DNA of 64,000 nt from Betaproteobacteria bacterium (GTDB taxonomy: Bacteria; Pseudomonadota; Gammaproteobacteria; Burkholderiales; Burkholderiaceae_C). Made by a program: the position numbers and the translations under genes. The stretch is taken from contig JABCYW010000015.1 of NCBI GenBank assembly GCA_013289985.1, forward strand, positions 1 through 64,000, in the 5' to 3' direction. Below the pieces are notes generated by a model. The model did no database searches and was not told the origin of the DNA. It saw nothing but the letters and a program-made list of their open reading frames with translations. Of this stretch, positions 1 to 10,367 are shown one piece after another (the first letter of the stretch is position 1; each line of letters starts with the position of its first letter).

Positions 1-729
1 CTGCTGAACACGCGCGTCGGCCAGGAGCTCGACCAGCTGGGCCGCTTCCTGAGCATGGCCGTGGAATACAAGCACAAGATCGGCTTCAAGGGCGCGATCC
101 TGATCGAGCCGAAGCCGCGCGAGCCGGCCAAGCACCAGTACGACTTCGACGTCGCCACCGTCTACGGCTTCCTCAAGCGCCACGGCCTCGAGAACGAGGT
201 CAAGGTCAACATCGAGGCGAACCACGCCACGCTGTCGGGCCACAGCTTCGAGCACGAGATCGCCACGGCGGCGGCGCTGGGCATCCTCGGCAGCCTGGAC
301 ATGAACCGCGGCGATCCGCAGCTGGGCTGGGACACCGACCAGTTCCCCAACAACGTGCCCGAGACCGCGATCGCGATCTACCACGTGCTGCAGGCCGGCG
401 GCCTGGGCAGCGGCGGCATGAACTTCGACTCCAAGGTGCGGCGCCAGTCCATAGACGCGGAGGACCTGCTGCACGGCCACGTGGGCGGCATGGACGTCTG
501 CGCCAGCGCGCTGCTGATGGCTGAACGCATGATCGTCGACGGCGGCCTGAAGGCGGCGGTCGACGCGCGCTACGCCGGCTGGAACACCGGCGACTCGCGC
601 GACATCCTCGAAGGCCGCGTGTCGCTCGAGGCGCTCGCCGACCAGGTGCTGGCGGCCAACGTGGATCCTCAGCCAAAATCCGGACGCCAGGAATTCCTGG
701 AGAACCTCGTCAACCGTTTCAGCGCCTGA
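1..729 (+). CDS. xylA: Xylose isomerase, C-terminal part
   Basis: The 5' end lies outside the window; the frame is open from base 1 and ends at TGA 727-729. Xylose isomerase converts D-xylose to D-xylulose in the cytoplasm using two divalent metal ions. Family signatures visible here are [31 protein letters not shown], the metal-site stretch [17 protein letters not shown], and [13 protein letters not shown] near the C terminus. Only about 242 residues are present of a usual 390 to 440. The gene lies directly upstream of the xyloglucan locus, so it would process the xylose that locus releases. Identity is near certain; what lies upstream, for example xylulokinase or an alpha-xylosidase, cannot be seen. 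Confidence 0.97.
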   Translation: MLNTRVGQELDQLGRFLSMAVEYKHKIGFKGAILIEPKPREPAKHQYDFDVATVYGFLKRHGLENEVKVNIEANHATLSGHSFEHEIATAAALGILGSLDMNRGDPQLGWDTDQFPNNVPETAIAIYHVLQAGGLGSGGMNFDSKVRRQSIDAEDLLHGHVGGMDVCASALLMAERMIVDGGLKAAVDARYAGWNTGDSRDILEGRVSLEALADQVLAANVDPQPKSGRQEFLENLVNRFSA

Positions 730-850
730 CATGGCCCCCAACCCGCATCCCTTCCATCACGCAGCGGACGCGCGCGACGTCCGCGCGGGGAGGCGGTGCG
801 CCCTCGACGATTGCGTGGATGCGACCGTGACATCGCATCCGGAATCGAAC

Positions 851-888
851 ATCGCGTGTCCAATCCAGATCTGCCTGGATCACGCGAT
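851..888. promoter_or_regulatory. Imperfect dyad upstream of the TonB receptor gene
   Basis: The 239-base gap between xylA and the receptor gene contains no gene. It contains a dyad whose left arm is ATCGCGTG (851-858) plus ATCCAG (863-868) and whose right arm is CTGGAT (875-880) plus CACGCGAT (881-888). Four extra bases interrupt the left arm and the loop is six bases. It has no T-run, so it does not look like an intrinsic terminator for xylA. It lies 80 bases before the receptor ATG and is a candidate operator or leader hairpin for the polysaccharide locus. A competing pairing, GGAATCG (841-847) with CGATTCC (885-891), also exists. Confidence 0.4.
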
Positions 889-968
889 TCCGTAGCCGCG
901 ACGGCAAAGCCGCGCGCCAGTCGCCCCATGCCCTGGGGCGAGTCCCGAAACCAAAAAGAGACCATAAC

Positions 969-3900
969 ATGAGACAATTTCAGAGGACAGCGTTGTCAGT
1001 CGCAGCGGCACAGGTTGCCCTGCTGTGGAGTGGGGTCGCGCTGGCGCAGACGGCGCCGGCACCGGAGGCCGCGGCCTCTGCTGCAGCCGCGAGCAAGCCG
1101 GCGGCGAAGGACAAGGACGAGGCGATCACCGTCGTGGTCACGGGCCAGCGCGCCGCGCTGCAGTCCGCCCAGAAGATCAAGCAGGACTCGGACGAGATCG
1201 TCGACTCGATCGTCGCCGACGACATCGGCAAGCTGCCGGATCGCTCGGTCACCGAGGTGCTGCAACGCGTCGTCGGCGTCACCATCGGCCACCTGATCTC
1301 CAACAACGACCCCGAGCACTATTCGGTCGAAGGCTCCGGCGTGAACATCCGCGGCCTCACCTACGTGCGTTCCGAGCTGAACGGCCGCGACTCGTTCTCG
1401 GCCAACGGTGGACGCTCGCTGAACTTCGAGGACGTCACGCCCGAACTGATGTCCGGCGTCGACGTCTACAAGAACCCGTCGGCGGAGCAGATCGAAGGCG
1501 GTATCGGCGGCCTCGTGAACCTGCGCACGGCGATGCCATTCGACTTCACCGGCCAGAAATTCTCGATCTCGCTGTCGGATGCCTATTCCACGCTGCGCAA
1601 GGCGGGGAGCCCGAAGATCTCCGGCCTCTATTCGAACCGCTGGGACCTCGGCAGCGCGGGCCAGTTCGGCGCGTTGATCGACCTGGCGCATTCGGTGAGC
1701 AAGACCCGCACCGACGCGTTCCAGGTCGACCCGTACTTCAACATCACCTCCAACGGCGCCTCGGTCTGGGTGCCCGAGAGCGCGTCGTGGCGCCGGGTCG
1801 ACTTCACCAACAAGCGCGACGGCATCTACGCCGCGCTGCAGTGGAAGAAGGACGACTTCGCGTCCTCGCTGACGTACTTCAAGTCGCGCTACAACCAGGA
1901 ATGGGACGAGAACGCGATCTTCACGCAGGCGTCCACGCCCTACAACCTCACCGTCGATCCGGGCGCGACCTTCAACTCCCAGGGCGTGTTCCAGAAGGGA
2001 ACGCTGCGTGACGACGCCGACGGCGGCCTGAACTTCGGTGCGGACACCCGCGTGGCCCGGCGCAAGTCGGACACGCAGGACATCTCCTGGAACTTCAACT
2101 GGAAGGCCAGCGACCGCTGGAACCTCAACGCCGACCTGCAGCTGATCAAGGCGACCACCAACGACTTCGACTCCGTCGTGGCCACCGGCATCCAGGTGCC
2201 CTCGGAGACGCTGGATCTTTCGGGCGGCCTTCCGAACATCAGCTTCGACTCGGCCTCCGCCGCCACGCTGGCCAACGCCAACAAGTATTACTGGGCGTTC
2301 ACGCAGGAGCACTTCGACAGGGGCATCGCCACCGAGAAGGCGCTCAAGCTCAACGCGAAGTACGACTTCGACAATCCGGTGCTGCAGGACATCCGCTTCG
2401 GCGTGCGCCTGACCGACCGCGACGCCACCACGCAGAACTCCAACCCGAGCTACAACTGGTCGCCCATCTCGCAGACCTGGCAAGGCCTCACCTCGCTGGC
2501 CTACCTGGGCGACCCGCGCTTCAGCGGCAACACGCAGGTCGTCAACTTCTCGAACTTCATGAACGGCAAGGTCTCCGTGCCGTCACTTGTCATGCCGGAC
2601 GTGTCGCTGGCCGCCGGCTACCCGAACAGCTACGCGACGCTGCACGGCTACACGAACGAGCTCTGCAGCGGCGGCAGCACCACCTGCAGCTTCTACCATC
2701 CCGCGGCCTACGGCGCCAACGACCCGGCCGGCACGAACGTGCAGACCGAGCGCACGCAGACGGCGTTCGGCCAACTGCGCTTCGGTTGGGACGACTGGAA
2801 GGTTCCGGTCGACGGCAACCTCGGCCTGCGCATGGTGCGTACCGAGGCGGACGCGCACGGCTACACCGTGTACACGCCCCCGACCAACGTGCCCGCCAAC
2901 GCCACGGGCGTGCCCATCCCGGTCATCGCGGCGTTCGCGGTCGCCAAGGACTTCAAGAACACGTACAACGACTTCCTGCCCAGCCTGAACCTGCGCGCGA
3001 AGGCAACGAACGACCTGCAGTTCCGGTTCGCGCTCGCCAAGGCCATGACGCGCCCCGACTTCTCGCAGATGCAGGCCTACACGACGCTGGGCACCACGGC
3101 CACCGTCACCACGACCGGCAGCACCAACGACGTGACGTCCGTCAGCAACACCGGCACGGGATCCGGCAACCCGAACCTGCGGCCCATCAAGTCGAACCAG
3201 GCCGACGCGACGGCGGAATGGTACTTCTCCAAGTCCAGCTCGCTGACCTTCGCGGCCTTCGACAAGGAGCTCAAGGACATCATCGTCAACCAGAGCTACA
3301 ACGTGCCGGTCACCGACGCGTCCGGCAACACCGTCCAGTTCACGACGACCGCGCCCGTCAACGGCGCCAAGGGCTACGCGCGTGGCTTCGAGGTGGCGTA
3401 CCAGCAGTACTTCGACAAGCTGCCGGGCTTCCTGTCGGGCTTCGGCGTGCAGGCGAACTACACCTTCGTCAACAGTCACACGTCGCCGTACAACCCGGTG
3501 AACGCGGCCTTCTGCGGCAACACCAGCGGCGGCGCGGCCAACCTGAACCTGAACATCAACGGCTGCGACACGAACGGCCAGCCGTTCGGCAACCTGCCGC
3601 TGCAAGGGGTGTCGCGCAACACGTTCAACGTGGCGCTGCTGTATGACCAGGGGCCGATCTCGGCGCGCGTGGCCTACAACTGGCGCTCGAGGTACCTGCA
3701 GGGCGTCAACGTGAACGGCACCCAGGGCACCGACGGCACCGATCCCGCCAACCCGACCGTGCACAACCTGGCCTGGGGCCTGCCGCTCTATGCGGATGGC
3801 TTCGGACAGCTGGACGCGGGCATCTTCTACAAGATCGACGACCACTTCACCATCGGCCTGGAAGGCACCAACCTGACCGACTCGACCTACAAGCAGTCGA

Positions 3901-3983
3901 TGCAGCAGCACATCGGCATGATGGGTCGTGCCTACTTCACGTCGGGCCCGAGCTACAACGCCCAGCTGCGCTACACGTTCTGA
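969..3983 (+). CDS. TonB-dependent receptor for oligosaccharide uptake
   Basis: An outer-membrane active transporter of 1004 residues, powered by TonB-ExbBD. It begins with a Sec signal peptide (cleavage near Ala26), followed by an Ala/Pro/Lys-rich spacer and a TonB-box-like stretch near residues 52-60 (AITVVVTGQR). The plug domain follows (about 65-180, with KLPDRSVTEVLQRVVGV and NIRGL). The 22-strand barrel fills the rest and ends in the aromatic C terminus YTF typical of BamA substrates. Length and style match the large Xanthomonas/Caulobacter-type carbohydrate receptors. It is the first gene of the xyloglucan locus, so the likely cargo is xyloglucan oligosaccharides made outside the cell by GH74; the substrate is inferred from context only. 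Confidence 0.93.
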   Translation: MRQFQRTALSVAAAQVALLWSGVALAQTAPAPEAAASAAAASKPAAKDKDEAITVVVTGQRAALQSAQKIKQDSDEIVDSIVADDIGKLPDRSVTEVLQRVVGVTIGHLISNNDPEHYSVEGSGVNIRGLTYVRSELNGRDSFSANGGRSLNFEDVTPELMSGVDVYKNPSAEQIEGGIGGLVNLRTAMPFDFTGQKFSISLSDAYSTLRKAGSPKISGLYSNRWDLGSAGQFGALIDLAHSVSKTRTDAFQVDPYFNITSNGASVWVPESASWRRVDFTNKRDGIYAALQWKKDDFASSLTYFKSRYNQEWDENAIFTQASTPYNLTVDPGATFNSQGVFQKGTLRDDADGGLNFGADTRVARRKSDTQDISWNFNWKASDRWNLNADLQLIKATTNDFDSVVATGIQVPSETLDLSGGLPNISFDSASAATLANANKYYWAFTQEHFDRGIATEKALKLNAKYDFDNPVLQDIRFGVRLTDRDATTQNSNPSYNWSPISQTWQGLTSLAYLGDPRFSGNTQVVNFSNFMNGKVSVPSLVMPDVSLAAGYPNSYATLHGYTNELCSGGSTTCSFYHPAAYGANDPAGTNVQTERTQTAFGQLRFGWDDWKVPVDGNLGLRMVRTEADAHGYTVYTPPTNVPANATGVPIPVIAAFAVAKDFKNTYNDFLPSLNLRAKATNDLQFRFALAKAMTRPDFSQMQAYTTLGTTATVTTTGSTNDVTSVSNTGTGSGNPNLRPIKSNQADATAEWYFSKSSSLTFAAFDKELKDIIVNQSYNVPVTDASGNTVQFTTTAPVNGAKGYARGFEVAYQQYFDKLPGFLSGFGVQANYTFVNSHTSPYNPVNAAFCGNTSGGAANLNLNINGCDTNGQPFGNLPLQGVSRNTFNVALLYDQGPISARVAYNWRSRYLQGVNVNGTQGTDGTDPANPTVHNLAWGLPLYADGFGQLDAGIFYKIDDHFTIGLEGTNLTDSTYKQSMQQHIGMMGRAYFTSGPSYNAQLRYTF

Positions 3984-3999
3984 CGTGAGCACGATGCCA

Positions 4000-4075
4000 G
4001 TGCCGCACCCGAGCGGCACGGGACTTCCGAAGATGAGGACACTGCCGGACGAGGCGGCGGCCGCAAGCCGCCGCC
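4000..4075 (+). promoter_or_regulatory. Two hairpins in the receptor-GH35 gap
   Basis: The 136-base spacer between the TonB receptor and GH35 genes holds two perfect short stem-loops. The first pairs GTGCCGC (4000-4006) with GCGGCAC (4013-4019) over a six-base loop. The second pairs GGCGGCGGC (4053-4061) with GCCGCCGCC (4067-4075) over a five-base loop. Neither is followed by a T-run. Hairpins at this position in a polysaccharide operon often protect the receptor message or reduce read-through, which would give more receptor than enzyme; that role is inferred. Confidence 0.45.
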
Positions 4076-4119
4076 CCGCCTGCGCGGGGTCGTTCCCGCA
4101 GAATCCAGCGAGCCCACGA

Positions 4120-5766
4120 ATGCGCAAGACCCTCTCACTCCCGTTCGCCGCGCTGGCGCTGTCGGCCGCGTGCGTCGCGACCGCGGCGACCACCGCGCCG
4201 CACCTCGCATCGCGCGACGGCCGCACCGCCCTGATCGTGGACGGCGCGCCGTTCACGATGCTGGGCGTGCAGGTCAACAACTCCAGCAACTACCCGGCGG
4301 CGCTGGACAAGGTCTGGCCGGCGGCGCTGGACGTGCACGCCAACACGGTCGAGATCCCGGTGGCCTGGGAGCAGGTCGAGCCCGTCGAGGGCCGCTTCGA
4401 CTTCGGCTACGTCGACACGCTGCTCGCGCAGGCGCGCCAGCACGGCCAGCACCTGGTGCTGCTGTGGTTCGGCACCTGGAAGAACACCGGCCCGGCCTAC
4501 GCGCCGGAGTGGGTCAAGTTCGACAACAAGCGCTTCCCGCGCATGGTCGACAAGCAGGGCAAGACCATCTACTGCCTGACGCCGTTCGGCGACGAGACGC
4601 TCAAGGCCGACCGCAAGGCCTTCGTCGCGCTGATGACGCACCTCAGGCAGATCGACGCCGCGCGCCACACAGTGCTGATGGTGCAGGTGGAGAACGAGGT
4701 GGGCACCTACGGCACCGTGCGCGACTTCGGGGCCAAGGCGCAGGCGCTGTTCGAGCAAGCCGTGCCGGCCGCGGTGCTGCAGCGCCAGAAGTCGCCGGTG
4801 GCGCTCGCGGCCGCGGGCTCGTGGCGCGAGGTCTACGGCGACTACGCCGACGAGTACTTCCACGCCTGGGCCATCGCCAGCTACATCGAGGAGGTCGCCA
4901 AGGCCGGCCGCGCCGTGTACGACCTGCCGATGTACGTGAACAACGCGCAACGCAATTCCGCGGCACCCCTGGCGCCGTGGAAGGACGACTTCGCCAGCGG
5001 CGGCCCCACGTACGACGTGATCGGCATCTACAAGGCCGCCGCGCCGCACATCGACATCGCGGCGCCCGACATCTACAACCCGGAGTCGGTGCAGTTCGAC
5101 GCGACGCTGGCCAAGTTCCAGCGCCCCGACAACCCGCTGCTGGTGCCCGAGATGAGCCACGCGCCGGGCTACGGACGCTACGTCTACCAGGTGCTGGGCA
5201 GCGGCTCGCTGGGCATCGCGCCCTTCGGCATCGACTACACCACGTACACCAACTTCCCGCTGGGTACCAAGCTCACCGGCAAGCCCATCGTCGAGCCGTT
5301 CGCGGCCACGTACGCGGTCTTCGGCTCCATGCAGCGCCTCTGGTCGCGCTGGGCCTTCGAGGGCCGCACGCACGGCGTCGCCGAGCCCGACGACCGCAAG
5401 GACCGGACGATCGCGATGGGCGCCTGGACGGCCACCGTGTCGTTCCGCGAGTGGCAGTTCGGCGAGAAGTCGTGGCCCAGCCATCCGGCGGAATTCCCGC
5501 CCGGCACCGAGCAGCCCAACGGCGGTGTGGCGATCGCGCAGATCGCCGACGACGAGTTCGTGATCGTGGGCCAGCACGCGCGCGTGCGCATCGCCTCCAC
5601 GGCCGCGCAGGGCAACGGCGCGATGTTCGCGCGGGTCGAGGAAGGGCACTTCGAGCCGTCGGGCAAGTGGGTGATGGAGCGCAACTGGAACGGCGACCAG
5701 ACCGACTGGGGCCTCAACTTCACGGCCCAGCCCGTGATCCTGAAGGTCCGGATGGGCCGCTACTGA
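4120..5766 (+). CDS. GH35 beta-galactosidase, exported
   Basis: A 548-residue glycoside hydrolase family 35 enzyme that removes terminal beta-D-galactose. The frame is open further upstream, but the ATG at 4120 gives a clean Sec signal peptide (cleavage near Ala22-Ala23). The TIM barrel contains the acid/base motif VENEVG (Glu193) and the nucleophile motif LLVPEMSH (Glu344). After the barrel comes the beta-sandwich tail of the GH35 subgroup often labelled DUF5597. Its place between the receptor and the GH74 gene suggests it acts in the periplasm on the galactosyl side chains of imported xyloglucan oligosaccharides. Family assignment is firm; substrate is inferred. Confidence 0.92.
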   Translation: MRKTLSLPFAALALSAACVATAATTAPHLASRDGRTALIVDGAPFTMLGVQVNNSSNYPAALDKVWPAALDVHANTVEIPVAWEQVEPVEGRFDFGYVDTLLAQARQHGQHLVLLWFGTWKNTGPAYAPEWVKFDNKRFPRMVDKQGKTIYCLTPFGDETLKADRKAFVALMTHLRQIDAARHTVLMVQVENEVGTYGTVRDFGAKAQALFEQAVPAAVLQRQKSPVALAAAGSWREVYGDYADEYFHAWAIASYIEEVAKAGRAVYDLPMYVNNAQRNSAAPLAPWKDDFASGGPTYDVIGIYKAAAPHIDIAAPDIYNPESVQFDATLAKFQRPDNPLLVPEMSHAPGYGRYVYQVLGSGSLGIAPFGIDYTTYTNFPLGTKLTGKPIVEPFAATYAVFGSMQRLWSRWAFEGRTHGVAEPDDRKDRTIAMGAWTATVSFREWQFGEKSWPSHPAEFPPGTEQPNGGVAIAQIADDEFVIVGQHARVRIASTAAQGNGAMFARVEEGHFEPSGKWVMERNWNGDQTDWGLNFTAQPVILKVRMGRY

Positions 5767-5769
5767 GCG

Positions 5770-8034
5770 ATGGAAACACTCAACATGCGCAGGCGTCAGA
5801 TCCTCGGGGGTGCCGGTCTCGGCGCGCTGGCGGCCACCGGGCTGCCGGCCGCTTTCGCCGCGGCCACCCAGGCCGACGCCGCCGGACCGTACACGTGGAA
5901 GACCGTGCCCTTCGGGGCCGGCGGCTTCATCGACGGCTTCGTCTACCACCCGAGGAAGGCGGGCGTGCTGTACGCGCGCACCGACATCGGCGGCATGTAC
6001 CGCTTCGACCCCGGCGCGCGCTCGTGGGTGCCCCTGCTCGACCAGATGGGCAAGTCCGACGGCGACCTGATGGGCGTGCTGAGCATCGCCGTCGACCCGA
6101 ACGACGCCGACCGCGTCTACGCCGCCTGCGGCATCTACACCGGGCAATGGAATCGCAAGGCGGCCGTGCTCTCGTCCACCGATCGCGGCGCCACGTGGAA
6201 GATCAACGACCTGGCCATCAAGCTGGGCGGCAACGAGCCGGGCCGCGGCACCGGCGAGCGGCTGCAGGTCGATCCGAACAACGGCGAGATCCTGTTCCTG
6301 GGCACGACCAAGGACGGCGTGTGGCGCAGCACCGACCGCGGCGCCACCTTCGGCGCGGTCTCGGCGCCGCCGCGCCACGTGTCGCTGATGCTGGTCGATC
6401 CGCGCAGCGGCACGCCGGGCCAGGCGTCGAGGACGGTGTGGGCCGGCGGCCATGACCAGCCGGGCCTGTACGTGTCGCACGACGGCGGCTCGACCTTCGC
6501 GCGCGACACCGACGCGCCCGCGCAGGTGCCGCAGCGCGCCTGCTTCGGCGCCGACGGCTCGCTCTACGTCACCTTCGCGCTGGGCCCCGGGGCCTTCGCC
6601 ACCAACCCTGGCAACGCGAAGGCGGGCGGCGTGTGGAAGCGCGATCCGGCCGGCCACTGGAAGAACATCTCGCCGCTGAAGCCCGGCACCGGCGACGAGG
6701 GCTTCGGCTACTCGGGCATCGACGTCGACCTGCGCCGCCCGGGCCGCCTCGTCGTCTCGACGCTGGAGCACTGGGGCGACGGCGGCGACAACCTGTTCGT
6801 GTCCTCCGACGACGGCGCGCACTGGACGGCGCTCGGCGCGCACTCGCGCCACGACGCCACGCCGTATCCCTGGCTCGCGAACTACATGCAGGGCCAGGAC
6901 AAGATGGGCCACTGGCTGGCCGACGTCAAGATCGACCCGTTCGACGGCGAGACCGCGCTGTACGGCACCGGCTACGGCCTGTGGATGACGCACGACCTGG
7001 GCGCCGCGGAGAAGGGCGGCACGGTGAACTGGGAGTTCACGGTGGCCAACCTCGAGGAGACGGCCACGCTGCAGGTGCGCAGCCCCTCGGGCGGCGCCAC
7101 GCTGCTGGCGGCCATGGGCGACGTCGCGGGCGCCGCGTGGGACGACGTCGGCAGGACGCCGGCCGCCGGCCTGTTCGTGCCCGAGTACATGACCAACCGC
7201 TCGGTGGACTTCGCGCAGCTGAGGCCCGGCATCATCGCCCGCAGCGTGGACCAGCAGGCCATGGCCGGCGCCTGGTCGCCGGGCGGCTACTGGTCGCAGG
7301 ACGGCGGCGCCAGCTGGCGTCCCTTCTGGCCGGGGCCGCGCAACACGACCGCGCCCGACCACGCCCACCTCGAGACGGGAGCTATCGCCGTGTCCGCCGG
7401 CGGCACGGCCTTCGTCCTGGTGCCCGAGAAGAAGGCGGCGCTGTTCTCGCGCGACCACGGCAAGACCTGGATCGAGTCGGCGGGCTGGCCCGCGACGCGC
7501 GACGTCAGGCTGGTGGCCATCGCCGACCGCGTCGTCGACGGCGTGTGCTACGTGCACGACCCCGTGAAGGGCGAGATCCTCGTGAGCGTCGATGGCGGCG
7601 TGAGCTTCGCGCCGTGCATCACGGGCCTGCCGCCGGTGGAGGGCTGGCAGACGTCGCAGCTGATCTGCGGCACGGGTGCGATCCGCGACCTGTGGCTGGC
7701 GCTGCCCGGCGGCCTCCTCCACTTCCCGGGCCTGGCCCAGCCGATGAAGACCTTGACGGCGGCGGTGGAGCCCTGGATGGTGGCGCTCGGCAAGGGCGCG
7801 CCCGGCGCTGGCGTCGACAGCGTCTACGTCTGGGGCAAGGTGCGCATCGGCAGCAACGTCGTGGAAGGGTTGTTCCGTTCCATCGACGGCGGCGCCAGCT
7901 TCGTGCGCATCAACGACGACGCCCACCGCTACGGCTACGTCCTGGCCATGGCGGCCGATCCGCTCGAATACGGCACCCTGTACGTGGCGGCGCACGGCCG
8001 CGGCGTGCTCGTGGGCAGGCCGCGCGCGGCATGA
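5770..8034 (+). CDS. GH74 endo-xyloglucanase, Tat-exported
   Basis: A 754-residue family 74 glycoside hydrolase, the characteristic xyloglucan backbone enzyme, built as two seven-bladed beta-propellers. The N terminus carries a twin-arginine signal (RRRQILGG followed by a hydrophobic stretch), so it is probably exported folded. The ATG at 5785 is an alternative start that keeps the twin arginines. [12 protein letters not shown] holds Asp72, which aligns with the catalytic Asp of characterised GH74 enzymes. BNR/Asp-box repeats of the type SxDxGxTW recur through the protein ([31 protein letters not shown]). It starts 4 bases after the GH35 stop and overlaps the next gene. It should produce the oligosaccharides used by the rest of the locus. 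Confidence 0.94.
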   Translation: METLNMRRRQILGGAGLGALAATGLPAAFAAATQADAAGPYTWKTVPFGAGGFIDGFVYHPRKAGVLYARTDIGGMYRFDPGARSWVPLLDQMGKSDGDLMGVLSIAVDPNDADRVYAACGIYTGQWNRKAAVLSSTDRGATWKINDLAIKLGGNEPGRGTGERLQVDPNNGEILFLGTTKDGVWRSTDRGATFGAVSAPPRHVSLMLVDPRSGTPGQASRTVWAGGHDQPGLYVSHDGGSTFARDTDAPAQVPQRACFGADGSLYVTFALGPGAFATNPGNAKAGGVWKRDPAGHWKNISPLKPGTGDEGFGYSGIDVDLRRPGRLVVSTLEHWGDGGDNLFVSSDDGAHWTALGAHSRHDATPYPWLANYMQGQDKMGHWLADVKIDPFDGETALYGTGYGLWMTHDLGAAEKGGTVNWEFTVANLEETATLQVRSPSGGATLLAAMGDVAGAAWDDVGRTPAAGLFVPEYMTNRSVDFAQLRPGIIARSVDQQAMAGAWSPGGYWSQDGGASWRPFWPGPRNTTAPDHAHLETGAIAVSAGGTAFVLVPEKKAALFSRDHGKTWIESAGWPATRDVRLVAIADRVVDGVCYVHDPVKGEILVSVDGGVSFAPCITGLPPVEGWQTSQLICGTGAIRDLWLALPGGLLHFPGLAQPMKTLTAAVEPWMVALGKGAPGAGVDSVYVWGKVRIGSNVVEGLFRSIDGGASFVRINDDAHRYGYVLAMAADPLEYGTLYVAAHGRGVLVGRPRAA

Positions 8035-10367
8035 GGACGTTGCTGCGCCTGCTGCTGGTGCTCGCGTGCGCGTGCGGGACGTCGGCGCACGCGCGCGAGC
8101 TCGCGCTGCGCTACGCCGCGCCCGCGCCCGACACCGCGGACGGCTGGGAGCGCGAGGCGCTGCCCATCGGCAACGGCCGCATCGGCGCGATGATCTTCGG
8201 CCAGGTGGCGCACGAGCACCTGCAGTTCAACGAGATCACGCTGTGGACCGGCGACGCGCGCACCATGGGCGCGTACCAGCCGTTCGGCGACGTGTTCATC
8301 GACCTGGAAGGGCACGACAGGCCCGTGCGCCGCTACGCGCGCACGCTGGACATCGCGCGGGCGGAACAGCGCACGAGCTACGCGATTGACGGCGTCACCT
8401 ACCGCCGCGAGGCATTCGCCAGCCATCCGGCGCAGGCCATCGTGATGCGCCTGGACGCGAGCGCCCCGGGCCGCTACACCGGCGCCATCCGGCTGGTCGA
8501 TGCGCACGGCGCGCGCGTCGAGGCCATCGCCGACGGCCTGCGGGCGGTGGGCGATCTCGCCACGCCGCCGGCCACGGTGATGCACTACGCCAGCGTGCTG
8601 CGCGTCGGCCACGTGGGTGGCCGGGTGCGTGTCGAGGGCGACCGGCTGCTGTTCTCGCACTGCGATTCGCTGACGCTGACGCTGGCCGCCGGCACCAGCT
8701 ACGTGCCCGACGCCGCGGCGCAGTTCGAGGGCGAGGCGCCGCTGGCGCGCGTCGCCGCGCAGGCGGCGGCCGCGGCGGCGCGTCCGCTGGCCGCGCTGCG
8801 TTCGGAACATGAGCGTGACTACCGCGCGCTGTTCGATCGCGTGCACATCGATCTCGGGGCCTCCGCCGCCGCGCGCCGTGCGCTGACCACCGGCGCGCGC
8901 ATCGCCGCCTATACCGCGCAAGGCAACGACCCCGAGCTCGAGGCGCTGTACTTCCAGTTCGGCCGTTATCTGCTGATCTCGAGCTCGCGCGACTCGCTGC
9001 CCGCGAACCTGCAGGGCCTGTGGAACCGCAGCAGGACGCCGCCCTGGAACTCGGACTATCACACCAACATCAACATCCAGATGAACTACTGGCCGGCGGA
9101 ACCGGCCAACCTGCCGGAGCTGGCGCAGCCGCTGTTCCAGTTCGTGCGCAGCGTGTCGCCGGTGTGGCGCCAGGTGGTGGCCGACACCGCGGCCCAGGCG
9201 ATCGCGCATCCCGGCGCCGCGGCGTCCGCGCCCAACCCCGCGGGCGGCGACGTGCCGCTGGTCGCCGAGACCTTCGTCACCGGCGCCGGCAAGCCGGTGC
9301 GCGGCTGGACGGTGCGCACCGAGTCCAACCCGTTCGGCGCGATGGGCTACCTGTGGAACAAGACCGGCAACGCCTGGTACGCGCAGCACTTCTGGGAGCA
9401 CTACGCCTACACGCAGGATCGCGCGTTCCTGCGCGACGTGGCGTATCCGGTGATGAAGGAGGCCTGCGCGTTCTGGCAGGACCACCTGAAGGCGCTGCCG
9501 GACGGCCGCCTGGTCGCGCCGCACGGCTGGTCGCCCGAGCATGGCCCGGTGGAGGACGGCGTCACGTACGACCAGGAACTGGTCTGGGACCTGTTCAACA
9601 ACACCGCGGAGGCCGCCGATGCGCTTGGCGACGACCGCGCGTTCCGCGACGAGATCGCGGGCCTGCGTGATCGCCTCGCGGCGCCTCGCACCGGCTCGTG
9701 GGGCCAGTTGCTGGAGTGGCTGGACGAGAAGCACGACCCGGTGCTCGACACGCCGGGCGACACCCACCGCCATGTCTCGCACCTGTTCGCGCTGTTCCCC
9801 GGCCGCCAGGTCTCGCCCGTGCGCACGCCCGCGCTCGCCGCGGCCGCGCGCACGACGCTGGCCGCGCGCGGCGACGCCGGCACCGGCTGGTCCATGGCGT
9901 GGAAGGCGGCCTACTGGGCGCGCCTGCTCGACGGCGATCATGCGTACCTGATGCTGCGCGGCCTGCTCGCCACGCCCGGTGCGCGCGCCTCGCAACAGCA
10001 CGGCCCGGGTACCGAGGTGAACAACGCCGGCGGCACCTACCCGAACCTGTTCGACGCCCACCCGCCGTTCCAGATCGACGGCAACTTCGGCGCGACCGCG
10101 GCCATCTGCGAGATGCTGCTGCAATCGCAGGACGGCGAGCTGCACCTGCTGCCGGCGCTGCCCGCGGCCTGGAAGACCGGCTCCGTGCACGGCCTGCGGG
10201 CGCGTGGCGGCTTCCTGGTCGACCTGGACTGGGCCGACGGCAGGCTCGCCGCGGCCACGATCCGCTCGGTGGCCGGCCCCGGCGGCGGCATCGTGCGCTA
10301 TGGCGACAAGGTCGTCGCGCTGAACCTGAAGCCGGGCGAATCGCGTCGCCTGGGAGACTTGCAATGA
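8031..10367 (+). CDS. GH95 alpha-L-fucosidase
   Basis: A 778-residue family 95 inverting fucosidase, expected to remove the alpha-1,2-fucose that caps galactose in dicot xyloglucan. The ATG overlaps the GH74 stop (ATGA) and starts a Sec signal peptide ending near SAHA (about residue 21). Hallmarks in order are the N-terminal NEITLWTG, the [12 protein letters not shown] motif with Asn346 and Asn348, WSPEHGP with the probable general acid Glu503, and [14 protein letters not shown] with Asp683. These match the active-site set known from bifidobacterial AfcA. A fucosidase in the same run as GH74 and GH35 is strong evidence that the target polymer is fucosylated xyloglucan. Confidence 0.94.
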   Translation: MRTLLRLLLVLACACGTSAHARELALRYAAPAPDTADGWEREALPIGNGRIGAMIFGQVAHEHLQFNEITLWTGDARTMGAYQPFGDVFIDLEGHDRPVRRYARTLDIARAEQRTSYAIDGVTYRREAFASHPAQAIVMRLDASAPGRYTGAIRLVDAHGARVEAIADGLRAVGDLATPPATVMHYASVLRVGHVGGRVRVEGDRLLFSHCDSLTLTLAAGTSYVPDAAAQFEGEAPLARVAAQAAAAAARPLAALRSEHERDYRALFDRVHIDLGASAAARRALTTGARIAAYTAQGNDPELEALYFQFGRYLLISSSRDSLPANLQGLWNRSRTPPWNSDYHTNINIQMNYWPAEPANLPELAQPLFQFVRSVSPVWRQVVADTAAQAIAHPGAAASAPNPAGGDVPLVAETFVTGAGKPVRGWTVRTESNPFGAMGYLWNKTGNAWYAQHFWEHYAYTQDRAFLRDVAYPVMKEACAFWQDHLKALPDGRLVAPHGWSPEHGPVEDGVTYDQELVWDLFNNTAEAADALGDDRAFRDEIAGLRDRLAAPRTGSWGQLLEWLDEKHDPVLDTPGDTHRHVSHLFALFPGRQVSPVRTPALAAAARTTLAARGDAGTGWSMAWKAAYWARLLDGDHAYLMLRGLLATPGARASQQHGPGTEVNNAGGTYPNLFDAHPPFQIDGNFGATAAICEMLLQSQDGELHLLPALPAAWKTGSVHGLRARGGFLVDLDWADGRLAAATIRSVAGPGGGIVRYGDKVVALNLKPGESRRLGDLQ

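Noticed and set aside
4135-7995. A 1286-codon open frame on the minus strand opposite GH35 and GH74
   Set aside because: It is a by-product of very high third-position GC on the coding strand. The translation is low-complexity Arg/Ala/Gly with no domain, while the + strand encodes two recognisable enzymes.
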